From: Sorangium cellulosum So0157-2 | GTDB taxonomy: Bacteria; Myxococcota_A; Polyangia; Polyangiales; Polyangiaceae | Assembly: GCF_000418325.1 (NCBI RefSeq) | Contig: NC_021658.1 | Span: 10,430,001 to 10,494,000, forward strand | Length of the DNA stretch: 64,000 nucleotides | Direction: 5' to 3' | In this document: positions 24,599-32,585 of the stretch, one piece after another | Position numbering within the stretch: position 1 is the first letter of the stretch | How the letters are laid out: the number at the start of each line of letters is the position of its first letter | Made by a program: the position numbers and the translations under genes | The notes under the pieces: generated by a model | The model's input: the letters and a program-made list of their open reading frames with translations, nothing else | Databases searched by the model: none | Told to the model about the DNA's origin: nothing

Positions 24599-26515
24599 CT
24601 ATGCCCGTCTCGTCCGAGCTTCCCGCTTGAGCGCTGCTCGACATTTCGCCAGTCCCGCAGCATCGACACAGACGTCCTTCGGGCGCTTGCTGTCGAGTTC
24701 TCGGTTGATCGCGTTCATCCAGTGATCGGCCCAGTGCGGATCTCGGTATATGATCGCTTCGTTGCGCAGCTCATCTTGGAGGGTCTGGGTATCCGCCTGC
24801 CGGCGCGCCACAGCGGACCGGCGCTCCTGCTCGGTCAGAAGCTCGAGGCGGGCAGAGCGGTCCTGCTCCTCACTGAGGCCTCCCAGGGCGCTGATCGCAA
24901 GATTGCCCAGCGAACGCAGTGGTCGCTCCAGCCGAGCTGCACCGTCCGTATCTCCGAGTGCGTCGATCACGTATTTGATGAGCGCGCTCCTCCTCAGCGC
25001 CTCCACCTCACGCCTCTCGTCGGCGTCTTTCCTCGCCCTCTCCTCTGCCGCGAGGCGAGCCGCCATTTGCGCGAGGCGATGCTCTTCGCGGCGCAGTTCC
25101 TGCTGCTCTTCGAGTGGTAGACCCAGGAGGTTCTCCTCTACGGGAGCGCCAGCCTCCTTCATCCGCTTCAGCCGATCGAGGTGCTCGATCAGCGAGTCGT
25201 ATGCCCATCCGCCGGCCACCGCCAGCGAGGCAGGTGATTTTTCGAGGCCGTGATGTGGGGTCTGCATCCACCATCTCACGTCTACCCAGCACTCGCCTGG
25301 AAGCGAGCGCAGCAGTGCGTTCAGCCGCCTTTTGAGCTCGGCCACGCGAAGGAGTCCATCATCGATCTTGCGCAGGCGCTTCAGGGCCTCCTGCGCAGCC
25401 AACGTGTCGCGAGACCACCCGTAACGCTGCTGCCGCAGGATGTGGTGCTCGGCGAGAGAGCCGAGATAGGCTTTAATGACCTCTTCGGGAGACTGAAACC
25501 CGGGTTCCAGAGCGCGGGTAGCCTTGGCCAGCTCATCGCTGATCGACCTGACAAACCGGGGACGCAGGAGGCCGCGGCGTCGCAAGAGGCTCAACGCTTC
25601 CGCGCTGGTGAGGACGGTATTGAACAGGGAGTTATCGCCAAGGATGAACCGGTCCAAGAGGAACGACTGCCACGCCTCGCTCACGACGGCGAAGCAAGCG
25701 CCCCCAGCGAGCTCGACTCCGACGATGCCTGCCAGCCCGGCGCTGTGGACGCGGTCGATGTGCTTCTGTTCAGCCGGTGCCCTCCGTCGTGGCAGCGCAG
25801 CCACGTTCTCGCGGAAGCACGCAGCGAGCTCCCTCGCCTGCGCATCGATGAGGGCCCGCACTCTCCGACGAATCTTCTGCTCGCGTTCGCGCTTCTCCGC
25901 GAGCCTGCGTTCGAACTCGGCGCGCAGCTGCTCTTCCTCCTGCTCCTGGACGCTGTTGAACAACCACCTGCGAGGAGCGGAGGAGATGATGGCATCCTCC
26001 ATCTCCTCGCGAGAGACGTTCCGGGGCACTCTGGAGAGGTTGATCTCGATGCCCGCCATCCGGCGCGCACGGATTAAGCCGGTCTTCTCGGACTCGCAAA
26101 AGTGCGTGACTGCAATCTCGATGAGGAGCTCCTTGAGGTGCCCTTTTCGGGTGATCCGGGCGACCACGTCAGGGCGCATGCCCTCCAGCCACACCTCGAG
26201 GGCGACTTCGTCGGGCCTGAACTCCTTCACGGGGTGCACAGCCGCGCGGAGGCCGTTGTACTCGGCCTGGACCGCGGGCAGCATCACCAGCTTTCGCTCT
26301 GCGATCACTTGCTTCGCGAGCAGGTGCAGCATCGTCTCGTAGGCTTCAACGCAGTCACGGATCGAATGATGAGCGAAGTGATGCGCCTTCTTCGTACCTT
26401 TATTGGCGACCAGCGGGCCCCTGCAAGCTGGGCACACGCAGCCGCAGCCGAGCCCTGAGCTCACCTCCGAGATGTGCAAGAGTCGGCCATCTGGCGCCAC
26501 CCCATAGGGCAGCAT
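24599..26515 (-). CDS. CoiA-like protein with zinc finger and nuclease-like domain
   Basis: About 638 residues. The start (YGVAPDGRLLHISEVSSG) leads to a CoiA-type zinc finger CVCPACRGPLVANKG with KKAHHFAHH, then a PD-(D/E)xK-like core with RPDVVARI and LLIEIAVTHFC. The remainder is long Arg/Glu-rich helix, probably coiled coil, ending in a small domain (about 600-638). CoiA proteins act on DNA in natural competence, and relatives appear in defence neighbourhoods. The ATG at 26515 is preferred since it begins right before the conserved region. A GTG at 26578 would add 21 unlikely residues. It converges on the DUF6119 gene. Confidence 0.65.
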   Translation of the reverse strand: MLPYGVAPDGRLLHISEVSSGLGCGCVCPACRGPLVANKGTKKAHHFAHHSIRDCVEAYETMLHLLAKQVIAERKLVMLPAVQAEYNGLRAAVHPVKEFRPDEVALEVWLEGMRPDVVARITRKGHLKELLIEIAVTHFCESEKTGLIRARRMAGIEINLSRVPRNVSREEMEDAIISSAPRRWLFNSVQEQEEEQLRAEFERRLAEKREREQKIRRRVRALIDAQARELAACFRENVAALPRRRAPAEQKHIDRVHSAGLAGIVGVELAGGACFAVVSEAWQSFLLDRFILGDNSLFNTVLTSAEALSLLRRRGLLRPRFVRSISDELAKATRALEPGFQSPEEVIKAYLGSLAEHHILRQQRYGWSRDTLAAQEALKRLRKIDDGLLRVAELKRRLNALLRSLPGECWVDVRWWMQTPHHGLEKSPASLAVAGGWAYDSLIEHLDRLKRMKEAGAPVEENLLGLPLEEQQELRREEHRLAQMAARLAAEERARKDADERREVEALRRSALIKYVIDALGDTDGAARLERPLRSLGNLAISALGGLSEEQDRSARLELLTEQERRSAVARRQADTQTLQDELRNEAIIYRDPHWADHWMNAINRELDSKRPKDVCVDAAGLAKCRAALKREARTRRA

Positions 26516-27276
26516 CACGTCGCCGACTTCGTCGCCGCCCCGCGCACCTCCAGAACAGGAAAGAACTCCACGCGGCACCTGGCCCTGGCCTCCTCGTATC
26601 CCGTGAGTAGACGAATTATACCGCGCTCAGGACGGTTTGTAACCCACGTTCAGAGCTTCACGAGGTCATAGAACCAACCCGTGGATGACCGCCGGGCAGG
26701 AGCGCGCGGGCGGAGAGTTCGTTGCCGCTCAGTCCGCGAAGGGAATAAGACGAACGGGGAGCACCGACGCCCTCGCCATCGACATCACCGCGGCCCGCCA
26801 CATGGGCGTCATCTCGCCGACCCACTTTCCGATCCCCTCCGCCGCGTGTGCCTGGTTCGGCGACCCTGCCCGGCGGTCGAGGTCGCAGGCTAGGCTCCTC
26901 GGCGCGGAGGCGCCCCTGAGTTCGCCTGGGTGGACGCCAGCGGGGCCGACCCCGCCCGCCGCCCACCGCCGCTAACGTTCCAAGCTCGGCCACGCGCGCC
27001 TCGCTCCGGCAGCCGCGCCGCCGGCAGGCGATAAACTGCCACCATCGCGCACCAGCTGCCCCGAGCGCCCCATTCGCCGTGGTAGGCTCCTCCCTGCACT
27101 GGTCGACCTGTACCCACCCTGTTCGACTCCGTTTCGACGGCCTCTCCGCCGCTCGCCTCCCTGGCGAGAGCATCCCCATCCCCTCGGTCCGCGATGCACT
27201 CGGTCTCCTATACGACAAGGTCCGCGTCCTGGACGCCTGGAAGCCGCCGCGCTCGTCCGAGTTCCTCGTGGTCCCT
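26516..27276. other. No gene recognised
   Basis: About 760 bases with several short overlapping frames on both strands, none with a convincing start, domain or codon signature. Local GC near 26590-26660 falls and could hold the promoter of the CoiA-like gene. Confidence 0.35.
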
Positions 27277-27862
27277 GGCGATGAGGACGCTGAGGGCTGT
27301 ACACGCCTGCTCGGCGTCTCAAGCGGCTGCCCGTGGCAGCGCGACGTATGTTGAGTCCGATGTTCGAGCGCTCACATGCGAACAACGACACCAATCATGA
27401 TGTCGTGGCGCTTCATCCGGAACTCCTCCTCGTAACCGCTTGGCGGCACGGCATCTGGTCGCGCGCCCCGCATTCAAGGCCGCACCGGCTCTCATCGTCC
27501 CCTCCGCTCGCGCTCGCGGGCGAGGACGTCGGCCGCGGCCTCGTCCTGCGGTGGCGTCGGCCCTCCCAGTAGCCGCCCGATCGCCTCGTGTGCTACGCGC
27601 GGTCTCGACATCGGCGGCCACAATAGCGGCCCGCAGCCCCTCCGCGAGCTGCACAAGCAGCATCGCCCTCACCGACGCCGCCCTCGTCCCCCCCTCCCCG
27701 GAGCGCTCTCCCCCCGCCCCACTCCCCCCGATCGAATCGCCATGCGCCCCCTCCGAGTCGTCACACCCCCGGTCCAACCGCGTCGATCCGTCGCCACCCC
27801 CTCCGATTTCCCAACAGTTTTGCCTCTTCGCCCCCGTTCCCCCGCCCCAGACCGCCTTTTCA
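27277..27862. repeat. Diverged repeat unit, copy 1 (broken small ORF)
   Basis: This segment matches 29146-29600 in the same orientation. The similarity starts at GATGAGGACGCTGAG-type sequence, is interrupted by about 140 extra bases (roughly 27330-27480), and resumes to the ACCGCCTTTT box at 27851-27860. On the minus strand it encodes the same small protein as copy 2 (GDSIGGSGAGGER...ASVRA.LLVQL.EGLRAAIVA.DVETAR), but a two-base length difference after DVETAR shifts the frame. Copy 1 is therefore a pseudogene. Upstream of the T4 box the two copies share no further homology. Confidence 0.6.
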
Positions 27863-27940
27863 ATACACTTTCAGTCCAGCTCCCAGTACCGGCGGCGCCT
27901 CCCATGGCGCGCACTCTTGGCCGATCCGCTGCCGGAGGAC

Positions 27941-27991
27941 CATACGCAACAATGCGTAGGGGCGGGAGGATCCTACGCATTGTTGCGTATG
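27941..27991. repeat. Perfect 20-bp inverted repeat with nested dyads
   Basis: The left arm 27941-27960 (CATACGCAACAATGCGTAGG) and right arm 27972-27991 are exact reverse complements, separated by 11 bases. Each arm itself contains a shorter palindrome (TACGCA-ACAA-TGCGTA), giving four head-to-head TACGCA half-sites. It lies 167 bp upstream of the EcsC-family gene and just outside repeat copy 1. It could be a cruciform or hairpin, an operator for a dimer-of-dimers, or an element end. Confidence 0.7.
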
Positions 27992-28157
27992 TTGCGCACG
28001 CGCGCCGCGTGGTAAGCGACACGCCACCGACTCGACCCATTTACTCTCGACGCGCGTCACTGTATCCTGATGGCTCTTGACTTCGGCAGCGGCCGACCGG
28101 CGGCGCTTCGCGCTGCAGCTGAAGCTTCAGCCGCTCGGCGAACGGAGAGAGGATCTC

Positions 28158-28844
28158 ATGACAGCAGAGAATGACGAAACCGGAGGCCGCCTCCTGAAGG
28201 CGGTCGAGGCCATCGCAATCAATCCCATCGAGTCCCGCTCGATGGTGGACAAGTACCTCGAGCAGAGTCGGAGCGACAACCCGAACGCGTCGCGGCAGGC
28301 CCACCAAGAGGCCGTCGCGAAGATGGTCGTCAAACGTTATTGTCGACTTGCAGCGACGAGCGGAGGAGCCACCGCGCTCGCTGGCGTAATCCCCGGGCTG
28401 GGCACGGCCGTGACAATGCTCGGCGGAGGTCTCGCCGACGCGGCTTTCTGCATGAAGCTGCAGGTCGACATGTGCATGTGCCTGGCGGCTGCGTTCGGCT
28501 GGGATCTCGAAAACGAGGACGCTCGCCACCTTTGTTTCTTGATCGCTGCAGGAGGCGCTCTCGAGAAGGCTGGCGTCGAAGCCACAACGCGCATCGCCTC
28601 GAAGGCCGGTGTGAACATGCTGCGCCAGTACTTGAAGGGCGCCACGCTGCAGGCTATGAAGGAGCTGTTCAAGAAGCTCGGCATCGTCTTCACCCGTAAG
28701 GCGCTCGAGAAGGCGCTCCCGTTCGGCATCGGAGTTGTCATCGGCTCCGGCGCGAACTACGCGCTGACGAAGTACGTCGGGGCCGAGGCGATTGCATGGT
28801 TCGTGCTGGATCGCGACTCGCGGGAGGGGTCCGCATCGATCTAA
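28158..28844 (+). CDS. EcsC-family protein
   Basis: 228 residues. The central ATALAGVIPGLGTAVTMLGG stretch, then DAAFCMKLQVDMCMCLA and FLIAAGGALEKAG, match the EcsC family layout. It has amphipathic and membrane-seeking helices with glycine-rich hydrophobic turns. EcsC proteins sit near ABC transporters in Firmicutes, but in proteobacteria and myxobacteria their role is unknown. The ATG at 28158 follows a GGAGAGAGGA ribosome site. It stands alone between two copies of a repeat unit, so it may be cargo of the element that carried them. Confidence 0.65.
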   Translation: MTAENDETGGRLLKAVEAIAINPIESRSMVDKYLEQSRSDNPNASRQAHQEAVAKMVVKRYCRLAATSGGATALAGVIPGLGTAVTMLGGGLADAAFCMKLQVDMCMCLAAAFGWDLENEDARHLCFLIAAGGALEKAGVEATTRIASKAGVNMLRQYLKGATLQAMKELFKKLGIVFTRKALEKALPFGIGVVIGSGANYALTKYVGAEAIAWFVLDRDSREGSASI

Positions 28845-29145
28845 TCGCCCCGTGCTCTCGTTGTATCACCAAACACGTTGGAGAGAAACCGGCAGCATCT
28901 GGAGAACCCATCGATACGCATCAGAGAGTGCCGCTGCACCCCGCAGGTGGCCGGCCGATATGATGAAGGGACTGGCTGGTCCTCCGCCGCGCTAGGAGAC
29001 CTACCGCTCGCGCCCGTACAGAGATCACGTGGCTATGAGTAGATTCCGGTCATCCTCGTACATCGGGAGATAGGGCATGCGCGCCTTGGTCGCCAGCCCA
29101 GTAGGTCCGGCAGGTGTCCACACCCCCGCAAGCCGCGGCGCCGTC
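28845..29145. other. No gene recognised
   Basis: 300 bases of lower-GC DNA after the EcsC gene. A minus-strand frame continues past the copy-2 small gene's stop (DAEQAHAALSVLIA...) to about 29035 and has coding-like bias. It has no start and is shared in part with copy 1. Confidence 0.35.
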
Positions 29146-29600
29146 GCGATGAGGACGCTGAGCGCTGCATGCGCCTGCTCGGCGTCTCGAATGGCCACGC
29201 GTAGCGGCGCCAGATCTCACCGTCCCCTCCGCTCACGCTCGCTGGCGAGGTCGAGCACTTCGGCCGCAACCTCGCCCTGCGGTGGCATCGGCCCTCCGAG
29301 CAGCCGCCCGATCGCCTCGTGCGCGACGCGCGCCGTCTCGACATCGCCGGCCACAATAGCCGCCCGCAACCCCTCCCCGAGCTGCACAAGCAGCGTCGCC
29401 CTCACCGACGCCGCCGTAGCCCCCTCCCCCTCTCCGCCCCGCTCTCCCCCCGCGCCACTCCCCCCGATCGAATCGCCACGCGCCCCCTCTGAATCGTCAC
29501 ACCCCCGCTCCACCCGCGTCGATGCGTCGTCACCCCCCTCCGATTTCCCCGGCAATTTCCCCGCTTCACCCCCGTTCCCCCGCCTCAGACCGCCTTTTAA
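29146..29600. repeat. Diverged repeat unit, copy 2
   Basis: Direct repeat of 27277-27862. Identity is high across the small-ORF region and stops at ACCGCCTTTT (29589-29598). To the right of that box copy 2 joins the 5' half of a tRNA-Leu-like sequence read on the minus strand, whereas copy 1 joins a different sequence. The sharp shared edge at the T4/A4 box suggests a recombination junction rather than ordinary duplication. Confidence 0.6.
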
Positions 29601-29618
29601 ATCCACCGCGTCTGCCAT
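29217..29618 (-). CDS. Integrase-associated small protein (unknown function)
   Basis: 133 residues if started at ATG 29618, a codon that lies inside the D-arm of the tRNA-Leu-like half gene. The N-terminal 60 residues are Gly/Ser/Asp-rich and probably disordered. The C-terminal part (SVRATLLVQLGEGLRAAIVA, DVETARVAHEAIGRLLGG, EVLDLASERERRGR) forms two or three helices and is preserved in copy 1. Its 5' end overlaps the last codons of the integrase relic. I believe I have seen similar short proteins next to integrases in Sorangium-type genomes, but I cannot verify that here. Function unknown. Confidence 0.5.
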   Translation of the reverse strand: MADAVDLKGGLRRGNGGEAGKLPGKSEGGDDASTRVERGCDDSEGARGDSIGGSGAGGERGGEGEGATAASVRATLLVQLGEGLRAAIVAGDVETARVAHEAIGRLLGGPMPPQGEVAAEVLDLASERERRGR

Positions 29619-30229
29619 TTCGCCACGAGGCCAAGTTGTTAATTTCATTGGATATTATCGCTTCGACCTGCTCCGCACCACCCCCTCCGCTGGCTTTTCC
29701 CCCGAGCTCGGGGATCGCCTCGGCGAGGGAAGCCAGCTCGCCAAGGCCTAGCTCTGCAAACGGCCTGGCCGCCTGGCGATACCTATGGATCACGATCGGG
29801 CTCCGGTGCCCGGTCCGGTCGGCGCTGGAGGTGAGCGCGGAACCGCTCGGCCGCGTGCTCGAGGCTGAAGCGATCGCCGTCCTCGTTCACGAACAGCGGC
29901 GCAGAGGGAACCGGGTTCCCGCGGAGCGCGAGCCAGGCGCGCAGCGCTGGAGCGACGCCGGGCGAGAGCGCCCACGCGCGGGGGTCGTTCCTCTTGTTCT
30001 TCTCGAGGCGCAGCGCGCCGCGATCCACGTCGACGTCCTGCACCTGCAGGCGCGCCGCCTCTCTGATGCGGGGACCCTCGCGGTTCAGCAAGCCCCACAG
30101 GACGCGCCAGCACAGCGGGATCCCGGTGCTGGCCAGCAGCCGCGCGTCCTCGTCGCGGCCGAGCCGCACGATGGCCCTGCCGACGAGTACGGCGCCTGCG
30201 GGGTCAGGATCGAGCCAGAACGCTGAACG
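29566..30229 (-). pseudogene. Decayed tyrosine integrase (catalytic domain)
   Basis: On the minus strand, about 30229-29790 encodes ASTGIPLCWRVLWGLLNREG followed by RIREAARLQVQDVDVDRGAL and RNDPRAWALSPGVAPALRAW, the first catalytic Arg region of integrases common in Sorangium. The frame then ends prematurely. In another frame the sequence resumes DRTGHRSPIVIHRYRQAAR, containing the late catalytic His and Tyr box, and runs to a stop at 29566. The stretch that should carry the H-x-x-R box (about 35-40 codons) is deleted, and the join is frameshifted. It is dead as an enzyme. Its last codons overlap the tRNA-Leu half gene. Confidence 0.7.
29595..29632 (-). other. 5' half of tRNA-Leu(UAA), probable attachment-site remnant
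   Basis: Read on the minus strand, 38 bases match the acceptor strand, D arm and anticodon loop of a class II tRNA-Leu: TGGCGAAATGGCAGACGCG for the D region, then GGATTTAAAA, where TAA is the anticodon. The expected 3' half is absent: after AAAA comes GGCGGTCTG, which cannot pair with the 5' anticodon stem. It lies in the last codons of the integrase relic, as expected for an att site in an anticodon loop. Confidence 0.55.
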
Positions 30230-30304
30230 CATGTACAGCCGCCGCTCCTCGCCAACGCCACGACCGACGCTGCGGAACAGATCAGCGACACAACGCCGTG
30301 TACG

Positions 30305-31321
30305 ATGCGGGAGCTTTCCGCGGACATCTCCATGAGCGTCGCGAACGAGTCCCCCTTCGCAGTCCAGCCCGTACCCCTGATCGATCGGGATGGGAACGAC
30401 GTCCTCGTCGCCATCATCAAGGGCACCTTCATCGTCGACCGGAGCGGCCGACCGACGCTCGCCGACGATCCGGCCCCGGTCCGCATCGCCGACGAGCCCT
30501 GGGATCCCGCGAGCCCCCGGAGCAGCCTCCGCTTCCCGTCCGACCTCGGCGTCGCCAAGCTCGGCACGGACGTGGTGGTGACCGGCGACGCGATAGCCCC
30601 GGCGAAGGTGCCCGTGCTCGACGTCGTCGTGAAGGTCAGGCGGCGTTTGACGCCGCTGCGCGTCCACGGCCCGCGTGTCTTCTCCCGGGGCGTCTTCGGC
30701 GTCAGGATCGGGCCCGCCCAGCCCTTCCTCCGGACGCCGATCGTCTATGAGCGGGCCTACGGCGGCATGTCCGAGGACCTCTCGGTGATCGAGCTACGCA
30801 ACCCTGCGGGCGTCGGCGCAGCCAAGAGCGCCGCGGAGCTCGTCGACCAGCCGGCCCCGCAGATCGAGCACCCGGACCGGCCCCACGGCTCACCTTCGGA
30901 TCGCCATCCCCCGATGGGCTTCGGCGCGATCATGACGCACTGGTCCCCGCGCCTCGAGTACGCCGGCACCTTCGACGCGCGGTGGAAGGCGACCCGGATG
31001 CCGCTCCCGCCCGACGATCTCGACGTCCGCTTCGGCAACGTCGCCCACCCCTCGCTGCAGTTCGAGGAGCACCTCGCGCCCGGCGATCCGGTGGGCGTAC
31101 ACGGCATGTCGCTCGATCCGCTCGTGTTCGCGCTCCCGGCGCTCCCGCTGGCAGCGAGCGCGCGCTACGACACCGGCGAGCGCGTGGTCGCACGGCCGCC
31201 CATCGATACCGTGCTGCTCCAGCCGGAGGCACGGCGGGTGGAGCTCGTGGCGCGCGCGGTCTTCCCCATCGGCCGGGGCCGGCGGGTGCTGCGCGAGGTG
31301 GTGGTGCGCGGCGATGGCTGA
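30305..31321 (+). CDS. DUF2169 protein (T6SS accessory)
   Basis: A 338-residue protein of the DUF2169 family found with VgrG and RHS effectors in T6SS loci. Typical features are the FAVQPVPLIDRDGNDVLVAI start, AIIKGTFIVD, a KVRRRLTPLRVHGPRVF segment, a PIVYERAYGG motif and a C-terminal beta-rich part with PIDTVLLQPEARRVELVARA. It probably helps load or fold a T6SS effector in the cytoplasm. The ATG at 30305 is used; ATG 30332 (MSVANESPF) is an equally plausible start. Its stop overlaps the next gene's ATG. Confidence 0.78.
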   Translation: MRELSADISMSVANESPFAVQPVPLIDRDGNDVLVAIIKGTFIVDRSGRPTLADDPAPVRIADEPWDPASPRSSLRFPSDLGVAKLGTDVVVTGDAIAPAKVPVLDVVVKVRRRLTPLRVHGPRVFSRGVFGVRIGPAQPFLRTPIVYERAYGGMSEDLSVIELRNPAGVGAAKSAAELVDQPAPQIEHPDRPHGSPSDRHPPMGFGAIMTHWSPRLEYAGTFDARWKATRMPLPPDDLDVRFGNVAHPSLQFEEHLAPGDPVGVHGMSLDPLVFALPALPLAASARYDTGERVVARPPIDTVLLQPEARRVELVARAVFPIGRGRRVLREVVVRGDG

Positions 31322-32564
31322 GAGGACGGCCGACCCGACCCCCGCAGATCCCGAGATCGCGGGCGTGGCGCTCTCGGCGTACGCGGCGGTCCTTGCGTAC
31401 GTCGCCGAGGGCGTTCCGCTGGAACAGAGCCTGGATCACGCCGCGATCCCGGTCGCAGCGTGGCCGCAGGCGGAGGCGACGTGGTCCGCGCGGCTCGCTG
31501 AGAGCGCGATGGAGGACGGGGCGCTGGTCGAGGCGTGCGACCAGCATCGCCTGGCCGCTCAGGCGCACGTCGACCGCAAGGTGCCGCCGCTCGACGCAGA
31601 GCTCCGCGCCTGGCTCGATTTCTTCCGCGCCTTCACGGCCGCGGAGGACCCGCTCGGCTTCCTCGAGGCACGCGGCCTCGGCGAGGGCGACGTCTTCCGC
31701 CTGCTCGGCTTCTGGCACGAGCGCATCGCGGCCGACGAGGAGGTGCGCAACGAGGCGACCGCGCTCCTCGCCGCTGCGCCCGGTCCGGCGCCCGAGGTCC
31801 GGCCGGAGCCGCCGACGCTGAAGGCGCCGACGCGGAGGCCGCGCCGCGCCGCCAAGGGGCAAGCAAAGCAGAGAACGGCGAGCGTCGCGCTGAGCGAGAC
31901 GACGCAACCGCTGTCCAACATCTCAGAGCCCATCCTGCCCTTCCTGCAGCCGGTGAGCGCGCCGGCGGTGTCGCCACCACCTCCGCCGCGTGCGCCGGTG
32001 GTCCGGAAGGGGCTCGACGAGCAGACGGCGCTGGCGTTCCCGGGCCCGATCGCGCCGGCGCTCCCCTTCGCTGGCAGAGCGCCGCGCGAGAGCGAGCGCG
32101 GCGCTCCGCCGTCCCAGGATCCGGCCTTACCGCCGGCCGCGGGCGCCGCGCCGGGCCTCGTCGAGCAGGCCACGAGCGAGGTCTTCGCGATCGCGAAGCA
32201 GACGCTTCCATTCGCCAAGTCCGCGCCCTCGCCGGCCGCGGGCGCCGCGCCGGGCTCGGTCGAGCAGGCCACGAGCGAGGTCTTCGCGATCGCGAAGCAG
32301 ACGCTTCCATTCGCTGAGTCCGCGCCCTCGCCGGCCGCTCCCGGGCCCCGGCTCTCGCTCGAGGACTACGTCACCATGCTCGCGGAGATCGCGGCGAGCC
32401 CGGCGGCCGAGCGGGCGACGATCGTGCGGTACGGGCTCACCCCCGAAGGGAAGCGCGACGAGGACTCGGCGTGGATGGCGAGGTTCGCGGCGGACCCGCG
32501 GTTGCGGGTGAAGTGGCTGGATGAGCTGCGCGCCGCAGGCGAGCGCATCCGAAGCAAGCAGTGA
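31314..32564 (+). CDS. T6SS-associated protein with internal repeats
   Basis: 416 residues. The N-terminal 150 are helical with SAYAAVLAYVAEGVPLEQSL and LGFWHERIAADEEVR. A long Pro/Ala-rich linker follows, then two 33-residue repeats (VEQATSEVFAIAKQTLPFA). A small C-terminal domain begins LSLEDYVTMLAEIAASP and ends WLDELRAAGERIRS. I recognise it as the type of protein that follows DUF2169 genes in myxobacterial T6SS cargo clusters, but not a named family. The ATG overlaps the DUF2169 stop by 8 bases, so the two are translationally coupled. Confidence 0.65.
   Translation: MAERTADPTPADPEIAGVALSAYAAVLAYVAEGVPLEQSLDHAAIPVAAWPQAEATWSARLAESAMEDGALVEACDQHRLAAQAHVDRKVPPLDAELRAWLDFFRAFTAAEDPLGFLEARGLGEGDVFRLLGFWHERIAADEEVRNEATALLAAAPGPAPEVRPEPPTLKAPTRRPRRAAKGQAKQRTASVALSETTQPLSNISEPILPFLQPVSAPAVSPPPPPRAPVVRKGLDEQTALAFPGPIAPALPFAGRAPRESERGAPPSQDPALPPAAGAAPGLVEQATSEVFAIAKQTLPFAKSAPSPAAGAAPGSVEQATSEVFAIAKQTLPFAESAPSPAAPGPRLSLEDYVTMLAEIAASPAAERATIVRYGLTPEGKRDEDSAWMARFAADPRLRVKWLDELRAAGERIRSKQ
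32132..32329 (+). repeat. Two tandem 99-bp repeats inside a coding gene
   Basis: The 33-codon unit beginning GCCGGCCGCGGGCGCCGCGC is present twice, with a partial third start after 32329. Copies differ at few bases, which implies recent duplication. Frame is kept, so it only lengthens the linker. Confidence 0.75.
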
Positions 32565-32585
32565 CGAGGAGGGGTCGATCTCGGC

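Noticed and set aside
29595-29632. A complete tRNA-Leu gene
   Set aside because: Only the 5' half matches. The 3' anticodon stem cannot pair with GTGGA and no T arm follows.
251-30229. The two integrase pieces as one gene split by a single insertion
   Set aside because: Both are on the minus strand, yet the N-terminal piece is at low coordinates and the C-terminal at high. A simple insertion would give the reverse order.
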